NCBI GenBank assembly: GCA_903862805.1
Contig: CAIOZP010000201.1
Location: forward strand, 1 to 12,557
Length of the DNA stretch: 12,557 nucleotides
From: an uncultured Fibrobacterota bacterium
GTDB taxonomy: Bacteria; Fibrobacterota; Chitinivibrionia; Chitinivibrionales; CAIOZP01
Direction: 5' to 3'
The notes below the pieces were generated by a model. It had not been told where the DNA came from. It did no database searches and saw nothing but the letters and a program-made list of their open reading frames with translations. Position numbers and translations under genes: made by a program. Shown piece by piece: positions 1-8,000 of this stretch (its first letter is position 1; each line of letters begins with the position of its first letter).

Positions 1-639
1 GTGATTTCATCCGACCGGTTGTTCATTGAACTTCGGCGCCGGAATATCCGCATGGTCGAAATAGACGCAGCCGGAACTTCTGCCGATGGCGTGTCTGCCA
101 TAGCTAAAAGCGTTTCCGATTCTGTCAATTTCCATCCCTGGCTTTCGTTTTCTGCCAACCTTACTATGGCCGCAAAAACAGAGGCTGATCTCGTCAGGCT
201 TTATCCGGAGGATTCGGCAACAATCATGAAAAATCTCGGCCGGTTCAATGGCGAGATTTCTGCTTTGCGTTCGTCATCCGAAGAGAAGTTTTCGAAGGTT
301 ACAAATTTCTCCGCAGCAACAATGACTTCTGACCTGGATCTTTTTCTGCGGGACATAGGGCTCTCCGTCACGGCCCGTTATCCTTCCGATGAAATGAGCT
401 GGACTGATTCCGACATGGCGGCGTTCAGGCGTGATGCGAAGAGCGGCGCGTTTTCGGTGCTGATCCATCGGTGGTATCCGGCCGGTGAGGTGAGCACTCT
501 TGCCGATTCGCTCGGAGTAAAGTTGGCCGTGCTCGATCCCGGCGATCCAGCACCGGATGCTTTTTCAAATGGAATAGCCGGACTGTTGCGGCACAATATT
601 TCGGTGCTTGATTCGGTATTCAGCCTGAGCGCAAAATAA
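1..639 (+). CDS. ZnuA/TroA-like metal ABC transporter substrate-binding protein, 3' part (5' end outside window)
   Basis: The visible 212 residues resemble the second half of periplasmic zinc/manganese-binding proteins of the ZnuA/TroA family. The ligand motif HPW (His45) is followed by a long helix of the usual pattern (LYPEDSATIMKNLGRF). A C-terminal lobe ends in the LDP strand (about 179-182), where the family places an Asp ligand. Family members are about 300 residues and carry a first His-containing motif and a linker before this point, so the gene almost certainly starts upstream and the GTG at base 1 is probably internal. The later family motifs look altered: no His occurs in the region of the usual FHDAY motif (here around NFSAATM, 103-109), and the FAEPQ-like motif reads LIHRWYP. 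Metal binding may therefore be changed or lost. The lipoprotein gene follows 14 bases downstream. Family assignment is by pattern only, without alignment. Confidence 0.6.
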   Translation: MISSDRLFIELRRRNIRMVEIDAAGTSADGVSAIAKSVSDSVNFHPWLSFSANLTMAAKTEADLVRLYPEDSATIMKNLGRFNGEISALRSSSEEKFSKVTNFSAATMTSDLDLFLRDIGLSVTARYPSDEMSWTDSDMAAFRRDAKSGAFSVLIHRWYPAGEVSTLADSLGVKLAVLDPGDPAPDAFSNGIAGLLRHNISVLDSVFSLSAK

Positions 640-653
640 AAACAGGGTTCATA

Positions 654-1292
654 ATGAAAAAGATGATATTGATTTTAGCGGCGGCCATGGTACTTGCGAT
701 TGCCGCATGTGGATCAAAAGAAAAACAGCCGCAGCAACCTGCGGTAAAATTGACATCGCACGAAGATTCTCTTATGAGCGTGCTTGACGCCGCGCGAAAA
801 TCTTCTCAGGCATCCACGCCGGCAATTCTTAATTCGAAGCAGATGGATTCGGCGGTAAGCGCAAGTGGAAATCCGACGGTGCAATCGACTTCCGAAGCCA
901 AAACCACTGCAAAACAAGCAGCGAAGAAAAATGATTCTTCTGCTGACACAACATCCACGCAAATCAACGCAAACGACACGGCAGGAACTCTTGATGCGGC
1001 AGTGAAGAAAAACGCGGCGCTGATCGTTGTCGATTCGGGAAGCGCGGAAGACCGGCGGCTCGACTCGTTAAAACAGCTTTCAAGTGAAATGGGATACCAG
1101 TATCAGATGCTCGTCGCCAACCACACGCACCGCACTCTTGCGGAGGCGGCGCATCAGGATCCAGTGAAACAGCGTCGCCTTCTTATTGCGATCTATGCCG
1201 CAAAGGAAAAGCGTCGTGAAGCCTCTCAGAAGGCTGATTCTGCAAGAGTCGAACGCATGCGCCGTCAGAACATGGACGTTGGTGATTACTGA
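654..1292 (+). CDS. putative lipoprotein of unknown function, low-complexity centre and charged helical C-terminus
   Basis: This encodes 212 residues. The N-terminus is a lipoprotein signal: two lysines, a hydrophobic stretch and a lipobox-like IAAC with Cys19 as the predicted lipidated residue, so the mature protein should be anchored in the cell envelope. Residues of about 20-120 are rich in Ser, Thr, Ala, Lys and Asp and probably disordered. Residues of about 130-205 are highly charged (many Arg, Lys, Glu) and likely helical. I recognise no domain. The ATG at 654 is preceded by a weak AGGG (644-647), 14 bases after the preceding stop and 26 bases before lpxK, so it is probably co-transcribed with both. 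It could be a spacer-like envelope protein, but nothing in the sequence fixes a role. Confidence 0.7.
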   Translation: MKKMILILAAAMVLAIAACGSKEKQPQQPAVKLTSHEDSLMSVLDAARKSSQASTPAILNSKQMDSAVSASGNPTVQSTSEAKTTAKQAAKKNDSSADTTSTQINANDTAGTLDAAVKKNAALIVVDSGSAEDRRLDSLKQLSSEMGYQYQMLVANHTHRTLAEAAHQDPVKQRRLLIAIYAAKEKRREASQKADSARVERMRRQNMDVGDY

Positions 1293-1309
1293 TCCACAGA
1301 ATTTATTCC

Positions 1310-1314
1310 GGAGG
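1310..1314 (+). promoter_or_regulatory. ribosome binding site of lpxK
   Basis: GGAGG lies four bases before the ATG at 1319. It is the best Shine-Dalgarno match upstream of any plus-strand gene in the window and fixes the lpxK start. Confidence 0.7.
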
Positions 1315-1318
1315 CTTC

Positions 1319-2377
1319 ATGCCTAAAAAAAACCACGATCTGAAACCTCTCGGCGACACCTTCTTTCCGCGCATCCTCGCATCAATCTATTCCGCCGCTG
1401 TCGCATTAAGAAATTCCCGTTTTGACAAGCACAAAAATCTGTCAGCAGAATTGGGCCGAGCCGTAATCAGTGTCGGCGGAATCTCGGCAGGCGGAACCGG
1501 CAAGACGCCGATGGTTTCTGCGATATGCGTAGTTCTTGACAAAGAGGGAATGGTTCCGGTCATACTTTCACGCGGATACGGGCGTCGATTCAAGGGCGTC
1601 GAAATTGTGCGCCCTGGCGAAAAAGCCGAGTGGCTCAGAACCGGCGACGAGCCAGCAATGCTCCACGCCCGTCACCGTTTCATCTGGCTGGCGATTCATC
1701 CCGACCGCAGAAAAGCCGCCGCCGCTGTAATAGAAAAACTTCCCGCCAACGCCGTCTTCGTTCTCGACGACGGATTTCAACGGCGGGATGTCAGACGCGA
1801 TCTCGACATTGTTTGTGTCCATCCCAAAGTGACAGACGATCTGGTGATCCCTGCCGGAACGCTCCGCGAGCCGCTTGACGGAATGCGACGCTCCGATGTC
1901 GTCTGCATGATCGGCAACGATTTCGAATCTATGTTGATGAAAAAATCTGCGGCGGCATTAGTCGAAAAAACGCAGTGTGCAAACCCGCTTATGCTTCGCA
2001 GAAAAACCGGCCCTTTTATCAATCTTCAGACAAAAGAAATGCGCGAACACCTCGACGGGCCGGTTGTTATGCTTTCGGGAATAGCCAGACCGGAACGCTT
2101 TGAGCAGGCTTTGAAAGATCATGGTGTGGACATATGCGACAGTGTAATCATGCCCGATCACCACAGCTTCACACAGGAAGAAATCGACGCGCTGATCAAG
2201 CGGAATCCCAAGATTGTTGTCACTACCGAAAAAGACGCCGTGCGCCTTTCCGAACTTGTTCTTGTGGCGCCGCCAATATTTTGGTATCTTAACCTCGAAG
2301 TCGAATTCATGTATGCGGCCGACAAGGTCGCGCTCAACGAATCGGTGCTCAAATGCATCGGAAAGGATATTTCATGA
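1319..2377 (+). CDS. lpxK: tetraacyldisaccharide 4'-kinase (lipid A synthesis)
   Basis: LpxK phosphorylates the 4' position of tetraacyldisaccharide-1-phosphate to give lipid IVA, at the cytoplasmic face of the inner membrane. The 352-residue protein has the family's length and motif order. An amphipathic N-terminal segment (FFPRILASIYSAAVALR, 15-31) probably contacts the membrane. It is followed by the P-loop SVGGISAGGTGKTP (51-64), LSRGYGR (83-89), RTGDEP (107-112), the acidic VLDDGFQRRD (148-157), the VIPAGTLREP loop (177-186), LSGIARPERF, PDHHSF, and the final VVTTEKDAVRL. The start follows a strong GGAGG. The TGA stop overlaps the ATG of the next gene (ATGA at 2374-2377), indicating translational coupling. 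Its presence shows that the organism makes lipid A. The kinase itself shows no oddity. Confidence 0.96.
   Translation: MPKKNHDLKPLGDTFFPRILASIYSAAVALRNSRFDKHKNLSAELGRAVISVGGISAGGTGKTPMVSAICVVLDKEGMVPVILSRGYGRRFKGVEIVRPGEKAEWLRTGDEPAMLHARHRFIWLAIHPDRRKAAAAVIEKLPANAVFVLDDGFQRRDVRRDLDIVCVHPKVTDDLVIPAGTLREPLDGMRRSDVVCMIGNDFESMLMKKSAAALVEKTQCANPLMLRRKTGPFINLQTKEMREHLDGPVVMLSGIARPERFEQALKDHGVDICDSVIMPDHHSFTQEEIDALIKRNPKIVVTTEKDAVRLSELVLVAPPIFWYLNLEVEFMYAADKVALNESVLKCIGKDIS
2360..2367 (+). promoter_or_regulatory. ribosome binding site deciding the 2374 start
   Basis: GGAAAGGA sits six bases before the ATG at 2374, inside the last codons of lpxK. An earlier in-frame ATG at 2353 would put a charged heptapeptide in front of the signal peptide, so 2374 is the better start. 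Confidence 0.65.
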
Positions 2378-2769
2378 AGACGCGTCTGTTGTGGGTTCCG
2401 ATTCTGCTTGTTGCAATGACAGTTCAGATTGTCAGTGCCGCCTCTTATGGGTATGCAACGATTTCGCAGCCGTTTTCCAATGTCTATCGCCAGCTTGACC
2501 CGAAGTCTTCTGTCGTAAAGACCGCTCGACAGGGCGAACAGTTCGAGCTTGCCGCCGAGCCGGGAGACGCGTGGTGCAAGGTCAACGTAGGTGAAGGTGA
2601 AACCGGATGGATCGAGCTCGCCGCCGTGACGATTTCGCAGAAACCTGCATTCATGGTACTCGGTATGCCGGGCGGTCCGCTTATCGCGATCATCGTCTTC
2701 CTGATTCTTGCCGGTGGCGGCATAGGATTCTATATCGTCCGTATGTCAAAACAAACCGTTGATGCATAA
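2374..2769 (+). CDS. small envelope protein: signal peptide, SH3b-like domain, C-terminal membrane helix
   Basis: This encodes 131 residues. A signal peptide (about 1-22, ending VSA) leads into a bacterial SH3-like (SH3b) domain at about 27-88, with the usual hallmarks: an early N-V-Y, a central hydrophobic FELAA strand, WCKV, and a final GWIELA. A hydrophobic segment at about 101-122 is followed by Arg and Lys, so the topology should be SH3b in the periplasm and a short tail in the cytoplasm. SH3b domains commonly bind peptidoglycan or peptides. The gene overlaps lpxK by ATGA and the next gene by eight bases. Its SH3b-TM unit is clearly similar to the first third of the downstream protein (shared NVY, FEL, WCKV, GW and FMV positions), which suggests tandem duplication. 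It may be a partner of that protein. The exact role is unknown. Confidence 0.82.
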   Translation: MKTRLLWVPILLVAMTVQIVSAASYGYATISQPFSNVYRQLDPKSSVVKTARQGEQFELAAEPGDAWCKVNVGEGETGWIELAAVTISQKPAFMVLGMPGGPLIAIIVFLILAGGGIGFYIVRMSKQTVDA

Positions 2770-3955
2770 GCTTCGTCTGTTTGCGCTGATCGCGGCTCTC
2801 TGCGCCGGACTTGTTTCTGCCGCCGATTCGGTAATTGCTCCGGAGGCGGCGGCACAGGTACGTTATGCGCAAGTGATCGCCGGATCTGCCAATGTCTATG
2901 AAGCGCTCAACCCGACCTCGCCGGTCATCGGAATGGCTATGCGCGGAACCAGCTTCGAGCTTGTTTCCGCAGGCGATATCTGGTGCAAGGTCAAGTATCG
3001 CGGTCGCGAAGGCTGGGTCGAGCACGATCTTGTCGAGATCGTTGACAAGCCAAACAAATCTTTCATGGTAAAAGATTTCCTGATCGTTTTTTCGATTCTC
3101 GGCGGGCTGCTGGCAATGCTTTCGATGGTCATCCTCATAAGCCGTCTGCGCAACCGCGTCAAAGGGGAATGGTTCGAAGTCGAAGCTCGGCCCGAAAAAA
3201 AAGTTCTGATCGTTTCGACAGCCGAAACTCGTGTGAAGCGCTTTCTTGACGAGCGGGAATCTCCGTTGCCAGCATGTTTCTCCGATCTCGGCTGCGTCAG
3301 CAAAACGGCATCCGGCGCTCAGGATTTCCAGCGGCAGATGATCACTCAACAGCCCGACATACTCGCGGTCGATTGGCTGATCGCCTCCAACGTTCAGGCT
3401 GTGACCGAACAGATTCTTGGCGCACGATCGGCCTCGGTTTCGGTGTTCACCATTTTCTACAATGTTCCCGATCCTTCGAATATCGAGAAGAGCCGCGTGA
3501 TTCCAAACACGGCTTACCTGCCGATCGGCTTCACCGAACAGGATCTCATCCGCGTCATCAGCATGGACACAACGGGAATCTCCAGAGGCGGCACCGACGA
3601 GATCCGCAAGAGCGTCGAAAGCTCGGCGCTTCAGGGTGACATCGGCGAAGGAAGTCTCTCGGCAATATTCCAGTTCATCGAAATGGGCCGCAAAACCGGC
3701 TGCCTGATGATTGAAGATGAAAAACCGGCCGGCATAGTATATTTCAACGAAGGCGTGATCATCCACGCTGTTTCGCGTCGCGGATCGGGTCGCAAGGCAG
3801 TCATGGATCTGCTCGGAACGAACAATGGAATTTTTCGTTTCGTACTCGACAAACGGCCGCGAAGCGAGACAATGCAGCTTCCGGCATTAGCGGTGCTGCT
3901 TGACTGGGCCAGGGAGAACGATGAAGCTACTGGGAGTGGATTACGGCAGGCGTAG
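2762..3955 (+). CDS. membrane-spanning SH3b - pseudo-receiver - PATAN (DUF4388) protein, putative envelope signalling protein
   Basis: This encodes 397 residues. A signal peptide (1-21) is followed by a periplasmic SH3b-like domain (about 34-97) and a transmembrane helix (about 104-128). A basic SRLRNRVK stop-transfer puts the rest in the cytoplasm. Residues 146-267 look like a response-regulator receiver: KKVLIV strand, PDILAVD with Asp204 at the phosphoacceptor position, and AYLPIGF where receivers have YLxKPF. The acidic pair is replaced by Ser-Thr and the catalytic Lys by Ile, so it is probably a pseudo-receiver. Residues 287-387 match the PATAN/DUF4388 domain (ALQGDIGEGSLSAIFQFIE, KTGCLMI, GIVYFNEGVIIHA), known from signalling proteins of deep-branching bacteria. 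The start is probably the ATG at 2762 rather than the TTG one codon earlier. There is no clear Shine-Dalgarno, so translation likely depends on coupling. The gene end overlaps ruvX by 35 bases. Confidence 0.82.
   Translation: MHKLRLFALIAALCAGLVSAADSVIAPEAAAQVRYAQVIAGSANVYEALNPTSPVIGMAMRGTSFELVSAGDIWCKVKYRGREGWVEHDLVEIVDKPNKSFMVKDFLIVFSILGGLLAMLSMVILISRLRNRVKGEWFEVEARPEKKVLIVSTAETRVKRFLDERESPLPACFSDLGCVSKTASGAQDFQRQMITQQPDILAVDWLIASNVQAVTEQILGARSASVSVFTIFYNVPDPSNIEKSRVIPNTAYLPIGFTEQDLIRVISMDTTGISRGGTDEIRKSVESSALQGDIGEGSLSAIFQFIEMGRKTGCLMIEDEKPAGIVYFNEGVIIHAVSRRGSGRKAVMDLLGTNNGIFRFVLDKRPRSETMQLPALAVLLDWARENDEATGSGLRQA
3911..3916 (+). promoter_or_regulatory. ribosome binding site of ruvX
   Basis: AGGGAG is four bases before the ATG at 3921 and lies inside the preceding gene. 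It supports the start that begins directly with the MKLLGVDYG strand. A longer in-frame version from 3900 would add seven residues not expected in the family. Confidence 0.6.
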
Positions 3956-4352
3956 AATAGGGCTTTCGATTTCCGACGAAAGCGGCATTGCCGTCCGCCC
4001 CCTGCATCTGATTGATCGCAACAAAGACCCTTCTCCTCACGAAACAATCGCCAGATTAGTCAACAGTGAAATGGCAGAGGGAATAGTCTTCGGACTTCCT
4101 CTCGACATCGACGACAGGGAAACCGAAATGAGCCGTGAGGTGAAAGCGTTTTCCGAAACAGTCCGCGAAAAATTGCCACCAAAATTTCTGCTCGACTTTA
4201 CAGACGAGAGTTTTTCGTCGGTACATGCTCATGAGCAGATGCTCGGATTCAAAAAGAAAAAAGCCCGCTCGAAAAAAGGCGCTGCCGATCTCTATGCCGC
4301 GTGCTCGATTTTGCGTTCATATTTTGAAGAACACGGAGAACTCACTCGATGA
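3921..4352 (+). CDS. ruvX: RuvX/YqgF family putative pre-16S rRNA nuclease / Holliday junction resolvase
   Basis: This encodes 143 residues, a normal length for the YqgF family of RNase H-fold nucleases, which act in 16S rRNA 5'-end maturation and have been proposed as Holliday junction resolvases. All family motifs are visible: LGVDYGRRRIGLSIS (4-18) with catalytic Asp7, GIVFGLPLDID (54-64), FTDESFSSVHA (93-103) with acidic Glu96, and a lysine-rich loop leading to KKGAADLYAACSIL (118-131) with Asp123. All three acidic residues of the active site are therefore kept. The gene starts 35 bases inside the upstream gene, and its stop overlaps the next start by ATGA (4349-4352). The position between envelope genes looks like operon packing and does not by itself imply a functional link. 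Confidence 0.94.
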   Translation: MKLLGVDYGRRRIGLSISDESGIAVRPLHLIDRNKDPSPHETIARLVNSEMAEGIVFGLPLDIDDRETEMSREVKAFSETVREKLPPKFLLDFTDESFSSVHAHEQMLGFKKKKARSKKGAADLYAACSILRSYFEEHGELTR

Positions 4353-5095
4353 ATTGCCGATTGTTTTTCGCCGCAGTCTTACTAACGATGGCATCGTGCC
4401 CCAAGCCTGACGATCCGCTGCCGCCGACTCTTTCTATGCCGGTAAATGTCTGGGGAACCGATACCTCGCTTGTCGATTCATCGCAGCTCAGCCGCCAGCT
4501 TGTCGAGACAATAGCGCTGTTCTGGGAAGATCCACTTATCGATTCAGCCGGTATCGACCACTATCGCGTACTTTACAAAACGGGAACCGACACTGGTACA
4601 CCGTGGTCGATTGCCGGTGTCGTGGGAAACACCTTCGGCATCGCCGCATCGTCTTCGCAGCTGTCGCTGAACCGCGGCGCTAATTCGCTTGTGCTGATGC
4701 GGGTTTTCGCAGTTGACAAGTTCGACAGATCGGGAGACACATCGGCGGTCTGTACGGTTTCGGTAATGCCACCGCCAACGATTGTTCATCCATCGCAGAA
4801 CGGTGTCGATCTCGCCGATGACACGATCATCTGGCATCCGCCGCTAACAGCGTCTTTCAACTGGACAGTGACATTGTACGATGCGCAAAACAATCTGCAG
4901 TTCAGTCGTTCAAGCAATGTTCCCGAATACACCGGCGGTGGCGACGGCGTTTCCGAGGCATTCATTCTTGATTCGGCAATGCTTTCGCAGATGCAGGACA
5001 GCGCCACAGTCGATGTCGGCGTATTCGAGATAGGCAGTGCCCATCCGGCGGCAGCACATTCCCTGCGAACCTTTCACATACCGGCGGCAAAATGA
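4349..5095 (+). CDS. putative lipoprotein with fibronectin type III-like domain
   Basis: This encodes 248 residues. The N-terminus (MNCRLFFAAVLLTMASC) has a short hydrophobic segment and a lipobox-like MASC with Cys17 as the likely lipidation site, then a proline-rich linker (KPDDPLPPT). Residues of about 30-145 have the pattern of a fibronectin III-like beta sandwich: IALFWEDP, IDHYRVLYKT with the typical Trp and Tyr positions, LVLMRVFAVDKFDRSGDTS, then PPPTI opening a second beta-rich section (about 146-245) with no recognised family. A GGAG at 4335-4338 supports the ATG at 4349. The gene is coupled by ATGA overlaps to ruvX upstream and to the C25 peptidase gene downstream. An envelope accessory role next to the secreted peptidase is plausible but inferred only from position. 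Confidence 0.75.
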   Translation: MNCRLFFAAVLLTMASCPKPDDPLPPTLSMPVNVWGTDTSLVDSSQLSRQLVETIALFWEDPLIDSAGIDHYRVLYKTGTDTGTPWSIAGVVGNTFGIAASSSQLSLNRGANSLVLMRVFAVDKFDRSGDTSAVCTVSVMPPPTIVHPSQNGVDLADDTIIWHPPLTASFNWTVTLYDAQNNLQFSRSSNVPEYTGGGDGVSEAFILDSAMLSQMQDSATVDVGVFEIGSAHPAAAHSLRTFHIPAAK

Positions 5096-8000
5096 TTTCT
5101 GTTTGTCAAGCAGGCTGTTCGCATTTGTCAAGAATATTCAGGCGCGTGACTTTCGGGTTGTTGGTTGCGGCGACAGCTTCATTTGCTATGACTTACTCGG
5201 TCAAGGTTGACAAAGTGACACAGGCCTCGGTGACAGCGGTGTTTGTCAGTTCAGAAAAAATCTTTTCTATATCCACGAAAGATTCTGTAGGACTTTCGGG
5301 CATCGGGCTTTCTGCGCCGATAAAAGCCGGCCACTTCATGGGCCGATATGTTCGCTGGTACCGACGTGAATCATCATCGCCGGACACAATAAAATTCTCG
5401 CTGACAGTTTCGCGGCCGGTTCTTCGCATCGGAACATTTTCGGGCAGAGGCAGCGAGCTCCAGCTCGAAACGGTTATTGCCAATGCAAAGATGGCCGTGG
5501 CGTTTCAGTCAGACACTCTTACTCCCAAATACAAGAGCGGACTTCGTATAGGTGTTTCAAAAGATGGTATCTACAGCCTCAGCGGCGCTTCGCTGAAGTC
5601 GTGTGGCGTTCCCGTTTCGTCAATCGGGGACAGGAACTACCATCTTTACAACAAAGGGAAAGAGGTTCCGGTTTCTATCACGAACGAGTGGCACGGAACT
5701 CTTGCCGATGACGACGTGATCATCTTCCACGCTGAAGAACTTCGCGCCGATTCGCTAACGTGGTACACGCAATATTCATCCGAAAATGTTTACTGGCTGA
5801 CCTGGGACGGAGCAATTCCCGGCCTTCGCGCCGCCACATTCAACTGCACGCCGAGAAGTGGCGATGTCAATCTTCCGGTTTCGGCATCGGCATGGCGTGA
5901 CACGATCCACATCGAGCAGGACAACGACATCCGCTGGATCGGCGATGTTGCAACGGCGGAGGTTCCGGCCGATCCTCCTGGCACTGCGCCGCCTGTTGAT
6001 GACTGGTACTGGGGCATCGCCGGTGCGAAGAGCATCTCCGATTTCAGCTTCGATCTGCCCTCACCTGCTGGAGATCAGGGACACGGCGCAATTTTGAAAT
6101 TGAGCCTTATGGGCCTGACATCCGTCGCGTCAAATCCGCTGGACCACAATTTCACGATCTACCTAAACGGAACAGCCATCGGCGCAAAAGCCTCGTGGGA
6201 CGGACAGATTCCATTCATCTATACCAGCTCGCCGATCGCAGCCACGCTTCTTCATCCGGGAACAAATACGCTCACATTCTTCCGCGAAGAAGCCGACAGC
6301 GTTCCCGATCAGATCGCGCTCAACTGGATTGAGCTTGACTACATGCGAAATTTTTCTGCCCTCGACAACCGGGCCGACGCAAGAAGTTCCACCGCAAGCG
6401 AAAGCCAGACGATCCGCTATACGCTCGACGGCTTCACCAAAGGCGACATCGAACTCTGGGACACACGAAACTTCCGCCGCTTCAACGGTTTTCAAGTCGC
6501 GCCGTCCGATGGCAAATACAATGTGATCTTCGACGACAGCGCCGGAATGCCTTCGACATATCTTGCACAGAGCATATCAAATCTTTCTCCGCTTTCAGCG
6601 CGGCTCGACACGGTTCCAACAATAGACACTTTGCAAAAGGATCTCGACTGGATCGCGATCGTTCCCGACAGCGGCGGTCTTTCGGCAATCGCTCCGCTTG
6701 TCGCATTACGTCAATCGCAGGGTTACAAGTGCGCGGCGGTTCCGATCAAAAATCTTTTTGCCCGCTTTTCATACGGAATAAAAAATCCGGAGGCGATCCG
6801 GCTTTTTGTTCAGTGGCTTTTTGCGCGCTCGCCCGACCATCTGCCAACGTATCTGCTTTTGGCTGGTGATGCATGCCACGATCTCTACAAACAGCGGCTG
6901 GAAAAGACGCTCGTGCCAACTCATCTCGAACACGTTCCGGGTTGGGGGCCTGCTTCCGATGACGACTGGTTCGCAACGATTCCCGGCACCGACAATTTTC
7001 CGCAGATGGCGGTCGGACGGCTTCCGGCGCAGTCGCCATCGGAACTTTCGGCAATGGTCGCGAAGATCGTCCGGTACGAAACGTCTTTCGAGCACGGCCC
7101 CTGGCATGACCGGCTTCTGACACTCGGTGGATTTGAAACCGACTTTACAACCTTCAACAATACTCTCGCCGACAACTGCGTCTCTCGCAATATGTCAATC
7201 ACCCGCTTCGATGCCGACCCGAATTCCTCATGGTTTGTTCCATCGGGCCACGCGGCGCAGAGCGTTACAGACGCGATCAACGAAGGCGTTTATGCCGTGA
7301 ACTTCTGCGGCCACGGCGGCGGAAATATCTGGAGCGACAACGGTTTCTTCGGAATCCCCGACCTCGCCGGACTTCGTAACGGCGCATGGACCGGTGGCGG
7401 TCGCCTTCCAATAATATTCAGTTTCACCTGTCTGACCGGATTTTTCGAGAGCGCATTCTACGCCTCGCTCGGCGAGGAAATGATGCGCAAACCAATTGGC
7501 GGAGCGCTCACATTTTACGGAGCGTCCGGCTACACCAAGCGTGCGATCGACGAGGAAATGGGCGCCTTCCTGATTCAGTCGGCAGTTAACACCGCGCCAA
7601 CTACCGTAGGCAAACTGGTAGCACAATGCGAAGCCGCCACCATCGCCGCTGACGGTGCAAGCGCCATATTCATGACACGCCAGTACAATCTGCTCGGCGA
7701 TCCGGCAACGCCGTGGAACCTTGCGCCCGATTCTCTTTCGAGCGGACAGAAATCTCTGCGCGGTGTTGACAGCGTTTCGGTGTTAGTGAAAATGCCCAAA
7801 CGTCTTTCGAGCGGATCAATGCTCTCCGAATTCTGGGATGGTCGCCGCCGCGTGACTGATGCCGTCGCATCTGTCAACAAGGGAGCAGCCTCGCAGGTTT
7901 TCCACCTCAAAGCCGGAAGCATTGCCGATGGCGCGGTCAGAGTTTTCGCATGGAACGACTCCTGCGAATTCCGTGGGCTGATCCCATTCTCCCGTGACAG

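Noticed and set aside
2690..3766. A 358-codon open frame on the minus strand
   Set aside because: It lies antisense to the SH3b-pseudoreceiver-PATAN gene, whose domains are clear. The antisense translation has no signal peptide, no recognised motif and a composition typical of a reverse-frame shadow.
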